Shown here: positions 16,287 to 25,943 of the stretch, one piece after another
Position numbering within the stretch: position 1 is the first letter of the stretch
Layout of the letters: every line of letters begins with the position of its first letter
From: Paraburkholderia sabiae
Lineage (GTDB): Bacteria; Pseudomonadota; Gammaproteobacteria; Burkholderiales; Burkholderiaceae
Length of the DNA stretch: 64,000 bases
Direction: 5' to 3'
Assembly (NCBI RefSeq): GCF_030412785.1
Contig: NZ_CP125295.1
Coordinates: forward strand, 5,084,001-5,148,000
Program-made: the position numbers and the translations under genes
Notes under the pieces: model-generated
Databases searched by the model: none
What the model saw: the letters and a program-made list of their open reading frames with translations, nothing else
Told to the model about the DNA's origin: nothing

Positions 16287-18785
16287 ATGACGTGGTTCAT
16301 CGTTGCGCTGATCGTGGTTGCCGGGGCGCTTGTCTATGTGCAGGCGCGGGCCGCGTGGTGGCTCGCGTTCCTCGCCGCGTGGGTCGCGGCGGTCTCGCTG
16401 ACGCGCACGGTCGGCGTGACGGCATCGATCGTGCTGGCTGTCGTGCTCGTTCTGCCCGCGCTCGTGCTGACGCTCAAACCGCTGCGCCGCGCGTTGCTGA
16501 GCCGCCCTATGCTCAACCTGTTCCGCAAGATCCTGCCCGACATGTCGCCGACCGAGCGCGACGCGATCGAAGCCGGCACGGTCTGGTGGGACGCGGCGCT
16601 CTTCTCCGGACGTCCGCATTGGGACACGCTGCTCGGCTACGGCCCGGCCAAGCTCACGCCAGAAGAACAGGCGTTTCTCGCCAACGAATGCGAAACGCTC
16701 TGCGATCTCGCCAACGATTGGGAAACGACGGCCATCTGGCAGGACCTGTCGCCGCAGGCGTGGCAATTCGTCAAGGACAAAGGCTTTCTCGGGATGATCA
16801 TTCCGAAGCAGTACGGCGGCAAGGCGTTCTCGGCGTATGCGCATTCGCAGGTCATCATGAAGCTCGCGACGCGCTGCTCGGCGGCCGCCGTGTCCGTGAT
16901 GGTGCCGAACTCGCTCGGCCCCGCCGAACTGCTGCTGCACTACGGCACGGAAGCGCAGAAGAACCACTACCTGCCGCGTCTCGCCCGCGGCGACGACATT
17001 CCGTGCTTCGCGCTCACGAGTCCTTACGCGGGTTCCGACGCGGCATCGATTCCCGACATCGGCATCGTCTGCAAAGGCACGTTCGAAGGCCGCGAGACGC
17101 TCGGCTTCCGCGTGACGTGGAGCAAGCGCTACATCACGCTTGGTCCGATCGCGACGGTGCTCGGCCTCGCCTTCCGCGCGCTCGATCCCGACCATCTGCT
17201 CGGCGACGACGACGAACCCGGCATCACCTGCGCGCTGATTCCGACGCGCCATCCCGGCGTGAACATCGGCCGACGTCACTGGCCGCTGAACGCCGTGTTC
17301 CAGAACGGCCCGAACTCCGGCAACGACGTCTTCATCCCGCTCGACTGGGTGATCGGCGGCCGCGAACAGGTCGGCAACGGCTGGCGCATGCTGATGGAAT
17401 GTCTCGCGGCCGGCCGCGCGATTTCGCTGCCGTCGTCGAACGTGGGCATGTCGAAGATCGCGGTGCGCGGCGTCGGCGCATATGCGGCCGTGCGGCGGCA
17501 GTTCCGCACGTCGATCGGCAAGTTCGAGGGCGTGCAGGAAGCGCTCGGGCGCATGGGCGGCAATCTCTATGTGATGGACGCCGCGCGCCGCCTGTCCGCG
17601 CAGGCCGTCGATCTCGGCGAAAAGCCGTCGGTGATTTCGGCGATATCGAAGTACCACATTACCGAGCGCAATCGCGAAGTGATCGACGACGGCATGGATG
17701 TCGTCGCGGGCAAAGGCATCTGCATGGGGCCGTCGAATTTCCTCGCGCGCGCCTACCAGCAGGTGCCGATTTCGATCACCGTCGAAGGCGCGAACATTCT
17801 CACGCGCTGCCTGATCATCTTCGGTCAGGGCGCGATCCGTTGCCATCCGTACGTGCTGAAGGAAATGGCCGCGACGCGTGAACCCGACCGCGCAAAAGCA
17901 CTGCGCGGTTTCGACGATGCGTTCTTCGGCCATATGAGCTTCACGCTGTCGAACGCGATGCGCAGCTTCGTGAACGGCGTGACGGGCGGCCTGCTGATCG
18001 CGAAGCCGCGGCACGCGCATGCGCCGCTCGCGCGCTACTACCGCGCGGCCACGCGCCTCTCGACGGCTTTTGCGTTGCTCGCCGACGTGTCGATGCTCGT
18101 GCTCGGCGGCGATCTGAAGCGGCGCGAGCGCATCTCGGGACGGCTCGGCGACGTGCTGTCTCAGCTCTATCTGATCTCGGCGACGCTCAAGCGCTTCGAG
18201 GACGAAGGCCGGCACGAGAGCGACCTGCCGCTCGTGCAGTGGGGCGTCGAAGATGCGCTGTATCGCGCGCAGACGGCGCTCGACGGCGTGCTGCGCAACT
18301 ATCCGAACCGTTTCGCCGCAGGTCTCGTGCGTTTGCTGGCGTTTCCGTTCGGCTTGCCGCATCGCACGCCGTCGGATGCGCTCGGCAGCGCGATCGCCGA
18401 ACTGATGCAGACGCCGGGCGACACGCGCGACCGGCTGATCGCGGATTCGTACGTGCCGCACGTCGGCGTCGATCCGATCGGCTATGGCGAACTGGCGTTC
18501 GAACTGACGCCGCGCGTCGCGCACATCGAGAAGCGCCTGCGCGAAGCCGTCAAGGCCGGCAAGATCGAGCCCATTCCGCAAAGTCTCGCCGATCTGGCCG
18601 AATGGAACGAAGCGGCGCAGCAGCGCGGCCTGATCGACGAAGACGAGCGCAAGGTGCTCGACGCGTATGCACGCTATGGCGCCGAAGTGGTGAAGGTCGA
18701 CGACTTCCCCGCCGATTTCGGCCTGCTCGCCGACCTGCAACGACGCAAGGAAGCGCTCGACAAGGCGATGGACCTCGCCGCATGA
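16287..18785 (+). CDS. fadE: Acyl-CoA dehydrogenase FadE
   Basis: FAD-dependent enzyme of the first oxidative step of beta-oxidation, acyl-CoA to trans-2-enoyl-CoA, at the inner membrane. The 832-residue length matches FadE (E. coli 814) and not the usual 380-residue acyl-CoA dehydrogenases. An N-terminal membrane segment pair (residues 1-65) is followed by the N-terminal, middle (CFALTSPYAGSDAASIPD, the acyl-CoA dehydrogenase signature near 235-252) and C-terminal helical domains plus the FadE-specific C-terminal extension (DUF1974). A strong AAGGAGG ribosome site precedes ATG. First enzyme gene after the TetR regulator, with a 200-base gap. Confidence 0.95.
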   Translation: MTWFIVALIVVAGALVYVQARAAWWLAFLAAWVAAVSLTRTVGVTASIVLAVVLVLPALVLTLKPLRRALLSRPMLNLFRKILPDMSPTERDAIEAGTVWWDAALFSGRPHWDTLLGYGPAKLTPEEQAFLANECETLCDLANDWETTAIWQDLSPQAWQFVKDKGFLGMIIPKQYGGKAFSAYAHSQVIMKLATRCSAAAVSVMVPNSLGPAELLLHYGTEAQKNHYLPRLARGDDIPCFALTSPYAGSDAASIPDIGIVCKGTFEGRETLGFRVTWSKRYITLGPIATVLGLAFRALDPDHLLGDDDEPGITCALIPTRHPGVNIGRRHWPLNAVFQNGPNSGNDVFIPLDWVIGGREQVGNGWRMLMECLAAGRAISLPSSNVGMSKIAVRGVGAYAAVRRQFRTSIGKFEGVQEALGRMGGNLYVMDAARRLSAQAVDLGEKPSVISAISKYHITERNREVIDDGMDVVAGKGICMGPSNFLARAYQQVPISITVEGANILTRCLIIFGQGAIRCHPYVLKEMAATREPDRAKALRGFDDAFFGHMSFTLSNAMRSFVNGVTGGLLIAKPRHAHAPLARYYRAATRLSTAFALLADVSMLVLGGDLKRRERISGRLGDVLSQLYLISATLKRFEDEGRHESDLPLVQWGVEDALYRAQTALDGVLRNYPNRFAAGLVRLLAFPFGLPHRTPSDALGSAIAELMQTPGDTRDRLIADSYVPHVGVDPIGYGELAFELTPRVAHIEKRLREAVKAGKIEPIPQSLADLAEWNEAAQQRGLIDEDERKVLDAYARYGAEVVKVDDFPADFGLLADLQRRKEALDKAMDLAA

Positions 18786-18915
18786 CGGCTTCGCTCATGC
18801 AGCCTGATCCCGTAGCGACCTCGAAGTGGCCGCAACGGGAACAGGGACGTGGCTTGCGGCAAGTCACACGCTCCGTGCACACTGACGCCATGCGTCCGGC
18901 CGGGAGCCAATAAGA

Positions 18916-20331
18916 ATGAACGATTCCTACCTGAACTTCGTCAATTCGCCGCTGGGCGCGCGGGTCGCGCGCTCGCTCGGTTTGCCGAAGCCCGAGGTGT
19001 TGCGCCGCTACCGCGCCGATGCGCCCGAATTCGACGGCATCGTCGCCGTCGGCGCGGGGCCGTCGCCTCAGTTGCTGGACGCCCTCGCCGACGTCGTCGC
19101 GCATATCGGCATGACGAGCGTCGCGCATCCGGGCGCGGGCCTGTGGGTGCCGCTCGCCAACCGCCACGGTCTGATGACGGGCCGCTTCGAACCCGCCGAG
19201 CCTTCCGGCGGCTCGCAGGCGCGGGTGCGGGCGCTGGTGTTCGACGCAAGCGGCATCGACAGCAGCGCGCAGCTCGACTCGCTCTATACGTTCTTTCACG
19301 ACGCGCTGCGTTCGCTCGACAAATCCGGCCGGATCGTCGTGCTCGGCCGTCCGCCCGAATCGCGCGCGACGCCGCGCGCCTGGACTGCGCAGCGCGCGCT
19401 CGAAGGCGTGACGCGTTCGCTCGGCAAGGAAGCGCGGCGCGGCATCGCAGCGAACCTGATCTATGTGGCGCAAGGCGCGGAAGCCGGCATCGAATCGACG
19501 CTGCGCTTTTTCCTGTCGCCGCGTTCGGCCTATGTGTCAGGCCAGACCGTACGGATCGGCACGGCGCCCTCCAGGCTCCCCGCCGACTTCGACTGGACCC
19601 AGCCGCTCGCGGGCCAGCGTGCCGTCGTCACGGGCGCGGCGCGCGGCATCGGCGCGGCGATCGCGAACGTGCTCGCGGCGCAAGGCGCGCATGTGATCGG
19701 CATCGACATTCCGTCGGCCACCGATGCGCTCGACGCCACGATGCGCCAGATCGGCGGCACGGCGCTCGCGTTCGACATCGCCGCGCCCGAGACGCCGACG
19801 CAGATCGCGGCCGCGCTCGACGAACTCGGCGTCGACGTGTTCGTGCACAACGCGGGCATCACGAAGGACAAGACCATCGCGAAGATGAGCGCGGCGGCGT
19901 GGCGCGACGTGATCGACATCAATCTGTCCGCGCAGGAGCGCATCGACGACGCGCTGCTCGAAGTGGGCACGCTGCGCGACGGCGGGCGCATCGTGTGCGT
20001 GTCGTCGATCAGCGGCATCGCGGGCAATCTCGGTCAGACCAACTACGCGGCGTCGAAGGCGGGCGTAATCGGGCGCGTGCAAAGCATGGCGCCGTTTCTC
20101 GCGCAGCGCGGCATCACGATCAACGCGGTCGCACCCGGCTTCATCGAAACGCAGATGACGGCGAAGATGCCGCTCGCGCTGCGCGAAGCCGGCCGCCGGA
20201 TGAATTCGATGAGCCAGGGCGGCCAGCCCGCCGACGTCGCGCAAGCCATCGCGTGGCTCGCGCATCCGGGTTCGGCGGGCGTGACGGGCCAGCTCGTGCG
20301 CGTGTGCGGACAAAGCCTGATAGGAGCGTGA
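18916..20331 (+). CDS. 3-oxoacyl-ACP/3-hydroxyacyl-CoA reductase, long FabG form
   Basis: SDR-family oxidoreductase of 471 residues, twice the size of FabG. The C-terminal half (from about 225) is a complete SDR: coenzyme loop TGAARGIG near 240, NAG motif (VHNAGITKD) and the catalytic Ser-Tyr-Lys (SSISG … NYAASK near residues 362, 376, 380). The N-terminal half looks like a degenerate Rossmann domain, as in the high-molecular-weight FabG4 proteins of actinobacteria, which use NAD(H) and act on CoA thioesters. In this cluster it most likely oxidises 3-hydroxyacyl-CoA during beta-oxidation or works in reverse. The maoC gene follows after four bases, so the two are translationally linked. Confidence 0.85.
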   Translation: MNDSYLNFVNSPLGARVARSLGLPKPEVLRRYRADAPEFDGIVAVGAGPSPQLLDALADVVAHIGMTSVAHPGAGLWVPLANRHGLMTGRFEPAEPSGGSQARVRALVFDASGIDSSAQLDSLYTFFHDALRSLDKSGRIVVLGRPPESRATPRAWTAQRALEGVTRSLGKEARRGIAANLIYVAQGAEAGIESTLRFFLSPRSAYVSGQTVRIGTAPSRLPADFDWTQPLAGQRAVVTGAARGIGAAIANVLAAQGAHVIGIDIPSATDALDATMRQIGGTALAFDIAAPETPTQIAAALDELGVDVFVHNAGITKDKTIAKMSAAAWRDVIDINLSAQERIDDALLEVGTLRDGGRIVCVSSISGIAGNLGQTNYAASKAGVIGRVQSMAPFLAQRGITINAVAPGFIETQMTAKMPLALREAGRRMNSMSQGGQPADVAQAIAWLAHPGSAGVTGQLVRVCGQSLIGA

Positions 20332-20335
20332 GTTC

Positions 20336-21253
20336 ATGGCGTTCTACGACTCCAGCTCGATGTTCGGCGCGCCGCGCCCGAAAACGGTCGTGCTGCCCGA
20401 ACTGCCCAAGCCCGCGAAGCTCTATGCGCGCGCACTGTCGGGCGTGATCAAGGGCTTCCAGCGCAACCGGCCGACCGATCTGCCCGCGCTGCGGCTCGTG
20501 CGCCCCGCCGTGTCGCTCGATTCCGTCGCGATCGAACGTTATGCGCGCGTATGCGGCTTTTTTCCCGAGCAAGGCATTCCGTTTACGTTTCCGCATCTGC
20601 TCGCGTTTCCGTTGCATCTGCTGTTGCTGACGGACCCGGCGTTTCCGTGGCCCGCGCTCGGCATCGTGCATCTGGCGAATAGCGTGCACATGCGCCGCCC
20701 GCTTTCGTTCGACGACACGTTGCGCGTCGAAGTCGAATTCGGCGCGCGGCTGCGTCACGACAAGGGGCAGGCGTTCGTGCTGCAAACAAGGGTCTATCGG
20801 CGCGGCGAAGCCGTGTGGGACGGCGACAGCGTTTATCTGAAGCGCGGCGTGCAGGCGGACGGCGATCCGCTGTCGCCGCTGGAAACGCCTTCTGAGACAC
20901 TCGCACGCGCGGCACGCTGGCAACTGGCGTCGCAACTCGGCCGCGATTACGCGAAGGCATCGGGCGATTTCAATCCGATCCATCTGTCGATGCTCTCCGC
21001 AAAGGCATTCGGCTTTCCACGCGCGATCGCGCACGGCATGTGGACGCTCGCGCGCACGGCGGCCGCGTTGCAGCCGCCCAAGCGGCTCGCCGACGCGACA
21101 CTCGCGGGCGAATTCAAGCTGCCGATGCTGCTGCCTGGCGAAGCGTCGCTATGGACGGCGTCGCCCTCGCCCACTTCGCGCGAGTTCGAGGTGCGCGATC
21201 CGACGGGCGGCAAGCCGCATCTGCGCGGCCGCTTCCAGTGGAATCTGCAATAG
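20336..21253 (+). CDS. MaoC-family (R)-enoyl-CoA hydratase
   Basis: Hot-dog-fold hydratase of 305 residues acting on trans-2-enoyl-CoA to give (R)-3-hydroxyacyl-CoA. The C-terminal half carries the hydratase-2 signature (DYAKASGDFNPIHLS … AFGFPRAIAHGMW, from about residue 203) with the catalytic Asp and His; the N-terminal half looks like a second, degenerate hot-dog unit, as in FAS1-like double-hot-dog MaoC proteins. It starts four bases after the long FabG stop, and together they can interconvert enoyl-, (R)-hydroxy- and ketoacyl-CoA. Because MaoC makes the R isomer, the pairing with a FabG-type reductase is chemically consistent. Confidence 0.88.
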   Translation: MAFYDSSSMFGAPRPKTVVLPELPKPAKLYARALSGVIKGFQRNRPTDLPALRLVRPAVSLDSVAIERYARVCGFFPEQGIPFTFPHLLAFPLHLLLLTDPAFPWPALGIVHLANSVHMRRPLSFDDTLRVEVEFGARLRHDKGQAFVLQTRVYRRGEAVWDGDSVYLKRGVQADGDPLSPLETPSETLARAARWQLASQLGRDYAKASGDFNPIHLSMLSAKAFGFPRAIAHGMWTLARTAAALQPPKRLADATLAGEFKLPMLLPGEASLWTASPSPTSREFEVRDPTGGKPHLRGRFQWNLQ

Positions 21254-21340
21254 CGAATCCGCAACCGCGAATCCGCTTTCACGAGTTTGCATGGACGCCG
21301 CGCGCGACGCGCGGCGGAACACGCCACAGGGAGCCACCCG

Positions 21341-22681
21341 ATGTCTAATGAGTCACAGTCCGCGTCACAGTCACAAGCACAGACGAACGCGCCGCCCGCC
21401 GTGCGCCGCGTCGCGATACTGGGCGGCAACCGCATCCCGTTCGCGCGCTCGAACACCGCGTACGCGACGGCTTCGAATCAGGACATGCTGACGTTCACGC
21501 TGCAAGGGCTGATCGATCGTTACAACCTGCACGGCGAACGGCTCGGCGAAGTCGCGGCGGGCGCCGTTATCAAGCATTCGCGCGACTACAATCTGACGCG
21601 CGAAGCGCTGCTGTCGACCACGCTCGCCAAGGAAACGCCCGCCTACGACGTGCAGCAGGCCTGCGGAACTGGCCTCGAAGCAGCGATTCTGGTGGCGAAC
21701 AAGATCGCGCTCGGACAGATAGATGTTGGGATTGCGGGTGGAGTGGATACGACCTCGGATGCGCCCATCGGCGTCAACGAAAAGCTGCGCAAGATCCTGC
21801 TCGAAGCGAATCGCGGCAAGTCGGCGGGACAGCGCGCCGGCGCGCTCGCGAAGTTGCGGCCCGGCATGTTCTTCAGGCCGCTGCTGCCGCGCAACAGCGA
21901 GCCGCGCACGGGCCTGTCGATGGGCGAGCATTGCGAGTTGATGGCCAAGCGCTGGGGCATTTCGCGCGAAGCCCAGGACGTGCTCGCCTACGACAGCCAT
22001 CGCAAGCTGACGGAAGCGTACGCGCGCGGCTTTCTGAACGACCTGATGACGCCGTATCGCGGCCTGTCGCGCGATAACAATCTGCGCAGCGACCTGACGC
22101 TCGACAAGCTGGCGTCGCTGAAACCCGTATTCGACCGAGACGCGGGCACGATGACGGCGGGCAACTCGACGCCGTTGACGGACGGCGCATCGGCCGTGCT
22201 GCTCGCGAGCGAGGAATGGGCCGCCGCGCACAATCTGCCCGTGCTCGCGTGGCTGACGTGGCACGAAACGGCCGCCGTCGATTTCTTCGAAAAGAAAGAA
22301 GGCTTGCTGATGGCGCCCGCGTACGCGGTGCCTCGCATGCTGAAACGCGCGGGCCTGACGTTGCAGGATTTCGACTATTACGAAATTCACGAGGCGTTCG
22401 CGGCCCAGGTGCTGTGCACGCTCGCCGCCTGGCAGGACGACGAATACTGCCGCACGCAGCTGGGACTCGACGGCGCGCTCGGCAGCATCGATCGCGCGAA
22501 AATGAACGTGAACGGCGGATCGCTCGCGACGGGCCATCCGTTCGCGGCGACGGGCGGACGCATCGTCGCGGGACTCGCGAAGCTGCTCGCGCAGCTCGAC
22601 AAGCCGGCGGGCACCGCGCGCGGACTGATTTCGATCTGCGCGGCGGGCGGCCAGGGTGTCGTCGCGATTCTGGAACGGTAG
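21341..22681 (+). CDS. Acetyl-CoA C-acyltransferase (FadI-type thiolase)
   Basis: Thiolase cleaving 3-ketoacyl-CoA to acetyl-CoA and a shortened acyl-CoA. The start at 21341 follows AGGGAG; a longer frame has no support. The protein of 446 residues opens with a Ser/Gln-rich stretch (SESQSQAQ-like) and then the thiolase core: nucleophilic Cys in QQACGTGLEAA (near residue 107), NGG/HPFAATGGR (His, near 397) and the C-terminal CAAGGQG with the second catalytic Cys. The closest match in layout is FadI/trifunctional beta subunits. It completes the beta-oxidation set between MaoC and FadD. Confidence 0.92.
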   Translation: MSNESQSASQSQAQTNAPPAVRRVAILGGNRIPFARSNTAYATASNQDMLTFTLQGLIDRYNLHGERLGEVAAGAVIKHSRDYNLTREALLSTTLAKETPAYDVQQACGTGLEAAILVANKIALGQIDVGIAGGVDTTSDAPIGVNEKLRKILLEANRGKSAGQRAGALAKLRPGMFFRPLLPRNSEPRTGLSMGEHCELMAKRWGISREAQDVLAYDSHRKLTEAYARGFLNDLMTPYRGLSRDNNLRSDLTLDKLASLKPVFDRDAGTMTAGNSTPLTDGASAVLLASEEWAAAHNLPVLAWLTWHETAAVDFFEKKEGLLMAPAYAVPRMLKRAGLTLQDFDYYEIHEAFAAQVLCTLAAWQDDEYCRTQLGLDGALGSIDRAKMNVNGGSLATGHPFAATGGRIVAGLAKLLAQLDKPAGTARGLISICAAGGQGVVAILER

Positions 22682-22758
22682 AATCGCGCGCCACCGCACA
22701 TTGCACGATTCATGCACACGACACATACAACGACAATGCTGGTAGAGGGAGACGCACG

Positions 22759-24549
22759 ATGACCGAGCCGACCACTTCGCACTCCGCGATGCAAACGCAG
22801 ACGCAGACCCAAACGCAGGCACAGCCGCCGACGCAGCGCGCGCCGAACACCGACGGCATCTGGTACGCGTCCTACGCGCCCGAGGTGCCGCGCGAGATCG
22901 ACACGTCGCAGTATGCGTCCGTCGTCGCGTTCTTCGACGAATGCACGACGCGCTTTCGCGAGCGCGTCGCGTACGTGAGCGTCGGCGAAAGCCTCACGTA
23001 TGGCGAACTGGCGCGCAAGGCGACGGCGTTCGCCGCGTATCTGCAGAGTATCGGCGTGAAGCCCGGCGACCGCGTCGCGATCATGCTGCCGAACACGTTT
23101 CAGTATCCCGTCGCGCTGTTCGGCGTGCTGAAGACGGGCGCGATCGTCGTCAACGTGAATCCGCTCTACACGGTGCGCGAACTGTCGCATCAACTGAAGG
23201 ACAGCGGCGCGCAGACCATCGTTGTGTTCGAGAACTTCGCAAAGACGGTCGAAGACTCGCTGCCCGGCACGCGCGTGCAGAACGTGGTCGTCACGGGGCT
23301 CGGCGATCTGCTCAAGGAAGGCCTGAACTTCAAGGGCAAGCTGATCAACTTCATCCTGCGCCATGTGAAGAAGCTCGTGCCCGCGTACAACCTGCCGCAA
23401 GCCGTGCCGCTGCTCGATGCGCTCGCGACGGGCTACAAGCGCACGCTCTCGCCCGTGCCGATTTCGCCCGCCGACCTCGCCTTCCTGCAATACACGGGCG
23501 GCACGACGGGCGTCGCGAAAGGCGCGATGCTCACGCACCGGAACATCGTCGCGAATCTGCTGCAGGCGAAGGTGTGGGCCGAAAGCCAGCTGACCGACGA
23601 AATCGAAACGGTGCTCACGCCGCTGCCGCTTTATCACATCTATTCGCTGACCGTGAACGCGATGATTTTCATGGGACTCGGCGGGCGCAACATCCTGATC
23701 GCGAATCCGCGCGACACGAAGATGGTGATGAAGATCCTGCGCAACGAAACCTTCACGGGGATCACGGCCGTCAACACGCTCTACAACGCGTTCCTCGACA
23801 ACGAGGAATTCCGCCAGCGCGACTTCTCGAAGCTCAAGCTCGCGATGGCGGGCGGCATGGCGATGCAGAAAGCCGTCGCCGACCGTTTCCGTGAGGTGAC
23901 GGGCAAGCCGATCATCGAAGGCTACGGGCTGACGGAATGTTCGCCGATCGTGTCGATGAACCCGGTCGATCTCAAGCACATGCGCGAGTTCGACGGCTCG
24001 ATCGGTCTGCCCGCGCCGTCGACGCAGGTGCGTTTTCGCAAGGACGACGGCAGCTGGGCGAACATCGGCGAGCCGGGCGAACTGTGCGTGCAGGGTCCGC
24101 AGGTGATGAAAGGCTACTGGAACCGTCCCGAGGAAACCGCGAAGGTGCTCGACGACGACGGCTGGCTCGCGACGGGCGATATCGGCGTGATGGATTCGCG
24201 CGGCTATATCCGCCTGATCGACCGCAAGAAAGACATGATTCTCGTCTCAGGTTTTAATGTGTATCCGAACGAGATCGAGGACGTGATCGCGATGCATCCC
24301 GACGTGCGCGAAGTCGCCGCGATCGGTATTCCCGATGTCGCGCAGGGCGAGCGCGTGAAAGTGTTCGTCGTGCGGCGCAATCCTTCGCTCACCGAGGAAC
24401 AGGTGATCGCGCATTGCCGCAAGAATCTGACGGGCTACAAGGTGCCGAAGGTCGTCGAGTTCCGCGACGAGCTTCCGCAAACGAATGTCGGCAAGATCCT
24501 GCGGCGCGAGCTGCGCGATCAGGAGCTGGCAAAACAGAAAAACCCGTGA
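22759..24549 (+). CDS. fadD: Long-chain fatty-acid-CoA ligase (FadD)
   Basis: ATP-dependent acyl-CoA synthetase that activates free fatty acids at the inner membrane. I choose the ATG at 22759 after a TAGAGGGAGA site; the open frame continues far upstream without homology. The 596-residue protein has a Gln/Thr-rich N-terminus (encoded by short cag/acg repeats at about 22793-22830), the AMP-binding signature YTGGTTGVAKGAMLTHRN near residue 245, EGYGLTECSP near 388, the hinge (DRKKDMILVSGFNVYPNEIE) and a C-terminal Lys in GKILRRELR. It ends the cluster: uptake activation is at the distal end while the repressor is at the proximal end. Confidence 0.95.
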   Translation: MTEPTTSHSAMQTQTQTQTQAQPPTQRAPNTDGIWYASYAPEVPREIDTSQYASVVAFFDECTTRFRERVAYVSVGESLTYGELARKATAFAAYLQSIGVKPGDRVAIMLPNTFQYPVALFGVLKTGAIVVNVNPLYTVRELSHQLKDSGAQTIVVFENFAKTVEDSLPGTRVQNVVVTGLGDLLKEGLNFKGKLINFILRHVKKLVPAYNLPQAVPLLDALATGYKRTLSPVPISPADLAFLQYTGGTTGVAKGAMLTHRNIVANLLQAKVWAESQLTDEIETVLTPLPLYHIYSLTVNAMIFMGLGGRNILIANPRDTKMVMKILRNETFTGITAVNTLYNAFLDNEEFRQRDFSKLKLAMAGGMAMQKAVADRFREVTGKPIIEGYGLTECSPIVSMNPVDLKHMREFDGSIGLPAPSTQVRFRKDDGSWANIGEPGELCVQGPQVMKGYWNRPEETAKVLDDDGWLATGDIGVMDSRGYIRLIDRKKDMILVSGFNVYPNEIEDVIAMHPDVREVAAIGIPDVAQGERVKVFVVRRNPSLTEEQVIAHCRKNLTGYKVPKVVEFRDELPQTNVGKILRRELRDQELAKQKNP

Positions 24550-24612
24550 CGGCTGCGCGCGTCTGACGACGTCGTCCAGCAGCGAGGCCGTCCGCGCTTT
24601 TGGGAGCGATGC

Positions 24613-25542
24613 ATGCGTTACCCGAAGGTTGTGGAACGGCGCTCGCGCTGGATGCAGCTGCGCGCGCTGCAGTTCGCGTGTGCACTCGTTGTCAGCACGG
24701 CGGCCGCATTCGCGCAGAACGAGGCGTCCGCGCCCACCGCGCAGCGCGCGCCGCTCGCGAGCGATATCGCGTCGAAAGTCGCGGGCCTGCCGCTCGAGCA
24801 GCAGGTCAAATGGCTGCGCAACGCCGCGCAAACGGGCACGCTCGAACAGATGGACGACGCGCAACTGGTCGCGCTGTTCGAAGCGTTCGATCCCATGACG
24901 TTGCCGCGCTATATCGAGGAAGGACCGAACGGCTATCCGTCGTACGAGTTCACGATGCTGCGCCAGGAGCGCATTCGCGGCATCTGGCCGCGCCGGCCCG
25001 ATCGCATGCTGGTGCGGCTCACGCGCGAGCCGCTGCGCATCTACGCGCGCTGGCTGCCCGACGGTCCGCACAAAGGCCAGGAAATCATCTACGACGAATC
25101 GAAGCGCGCCGACGAGATGTACGGGCACCTCGGCGGCATCTTCAACATCATGCCGCTGTGGACGTCGGTCAACGGCAGCCTGGCTCGCTCGCAGTCGAAC
25201 CATCGGGTGCGCGATCTCGGCACCGAGTTCATCGCGCAGCAGTTTCTCGACGAAGGGAAGAAGTTCGCCGAAGCGGGCATCCGGCATCCGGCGCAGATCG
25301 ACGTGAGAACCGTCGATGGCGTGCGCGTGATCGCCTTCACCTACGAGACGCCGACGGGCCAGCCCGATTACTACGCGAAGAAGGAAGTGCTCGGGCTCGA
25401 TCTGCGGCATCCGTATTTCCGGATGGCCGAATCGTATGGCAACGACGGACAGATTTTCGAACGCATCGTGTTCCTCACGATCACGCCGAAAACCTTCGAC
25501 GACATGGCGTTCGATCCGAAGAACCCCGAGTACAGGTTCTGA
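24613..25542 (+). CDS. DUF1571 family periplasmic protein
   Basis: Secreted protein of 309 residues with a signal peptide (hydrophobic core LQFACALVVSTAAAFAQ, about residues 18-34). The rest matches the DUF1571 family pattern, with the region YEFTMLRQERIRG … DRMLVRLTREPLRIYARWLPDGPHKGQEIIYD. The function of this family is not established; the fold is probably lipoprotein-carrier-like (LolA-type beta sheet), which is inference from the reported similarity of related DUF families. It follows fadD by 63 bases in the same direction and could be part of the transcript. Its stop codon abuts the stop of the convergent gene with no bases between. Confidence 0.75.
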   Translation: MRYPKVVERRSRWMQLRALQFACALVVSTAAAFAQNEASAPTAQRAPLASDIASKVAGLPLEQQVKWLRNAAQTGTLEQMDDAQLVALFEAFDPMTLPRYIEEGPNGYPSYEFTMLRQERIRGIWPRRPDRMLVRLTREPLRIYARWLPDGPHKGQEIIYDESKRADEMYGHLGGIFNIMPLWTSVNGSLARSQSNHRVRDLGTEFIAQQFLDEGKKFAEAGIRHPAQIDVRTVDGVRVIAFTYETPTGQPDYYAKKEVLGLDLRHPYFRMAESYGNDGQIFERIVFLTITPKTFDDMAFDPKNPEYRF

Positions 25543-25935
25543 TCAGGTCGTGAGTGCGAATGCAACCGACGCGCGTTGCGGCACGCTGCGCGCGTGCGTC
25601 GTCCGCGCGGCGGGCGGCAGCGCGAGACGCGCGAGCACGAAATAGTCCGCGGCGCGTGTGACGCCGATCAGCGTCAGACGCCCTTCCGACTGCGCGGCGC
25701 GCGGCACGAGCGTGTCGTACCAGAGCGCGGCGATATCGGTGTGCGGCGCGGCGCCGAGGTCGATCACGGGTAGACGCATGCGCGCGGCGCGATCCGATAG
25801 CGCGGCCGCTTCGGGCAACGTGCTGTCGATCAGCACGAGAGCCGCGCGCAGGTCGTCGGCGTCGAGCCACGGCACGCGCCAGGCCGCCGTCGCCGGAAGC
25901 CACGCGCCCGCTGCGAGGAAAGTGCGTCGCTGCAT
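25543..25935 (-). CDS. Small Tat-signal hypothetical protein paired with the flavoprotein
   Basis: Protein of 130 residues with an N-terminal twin-arginine-like signal (MQRRTFLAAGAWLPATAAW). The remainder is a mixed alpha/beta sequence (ALVLIDSTLPEAAALSDRA … RLTLIGVTRAADYFVLARLAL) with no Cys, no CxxCH heme site and no domain I can name. It starts nine bases after the stop of the VAO-type flavoprotein and is certainly co-transcribed. In 4-cresol methylhydroxylase the flavoprotein is paired with a small cytochrome; here the partner position is held by a non-heme protein. Function unknown. Confidence 0.72.
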   Translation of the reverse strand: MQRRTFLAAGAWLPATAAWRVPWLDADDLRAALVLIDSTLPEAAALSDRAARMRLPVIDLGAAPHTDIAALWYDTLVPRAAQSEGRLTLIGVTRAADYFVLARLALPPAARTTHARSVPQRASVAFALTT

Positions 25936-25943
25936 GTCGCCTC

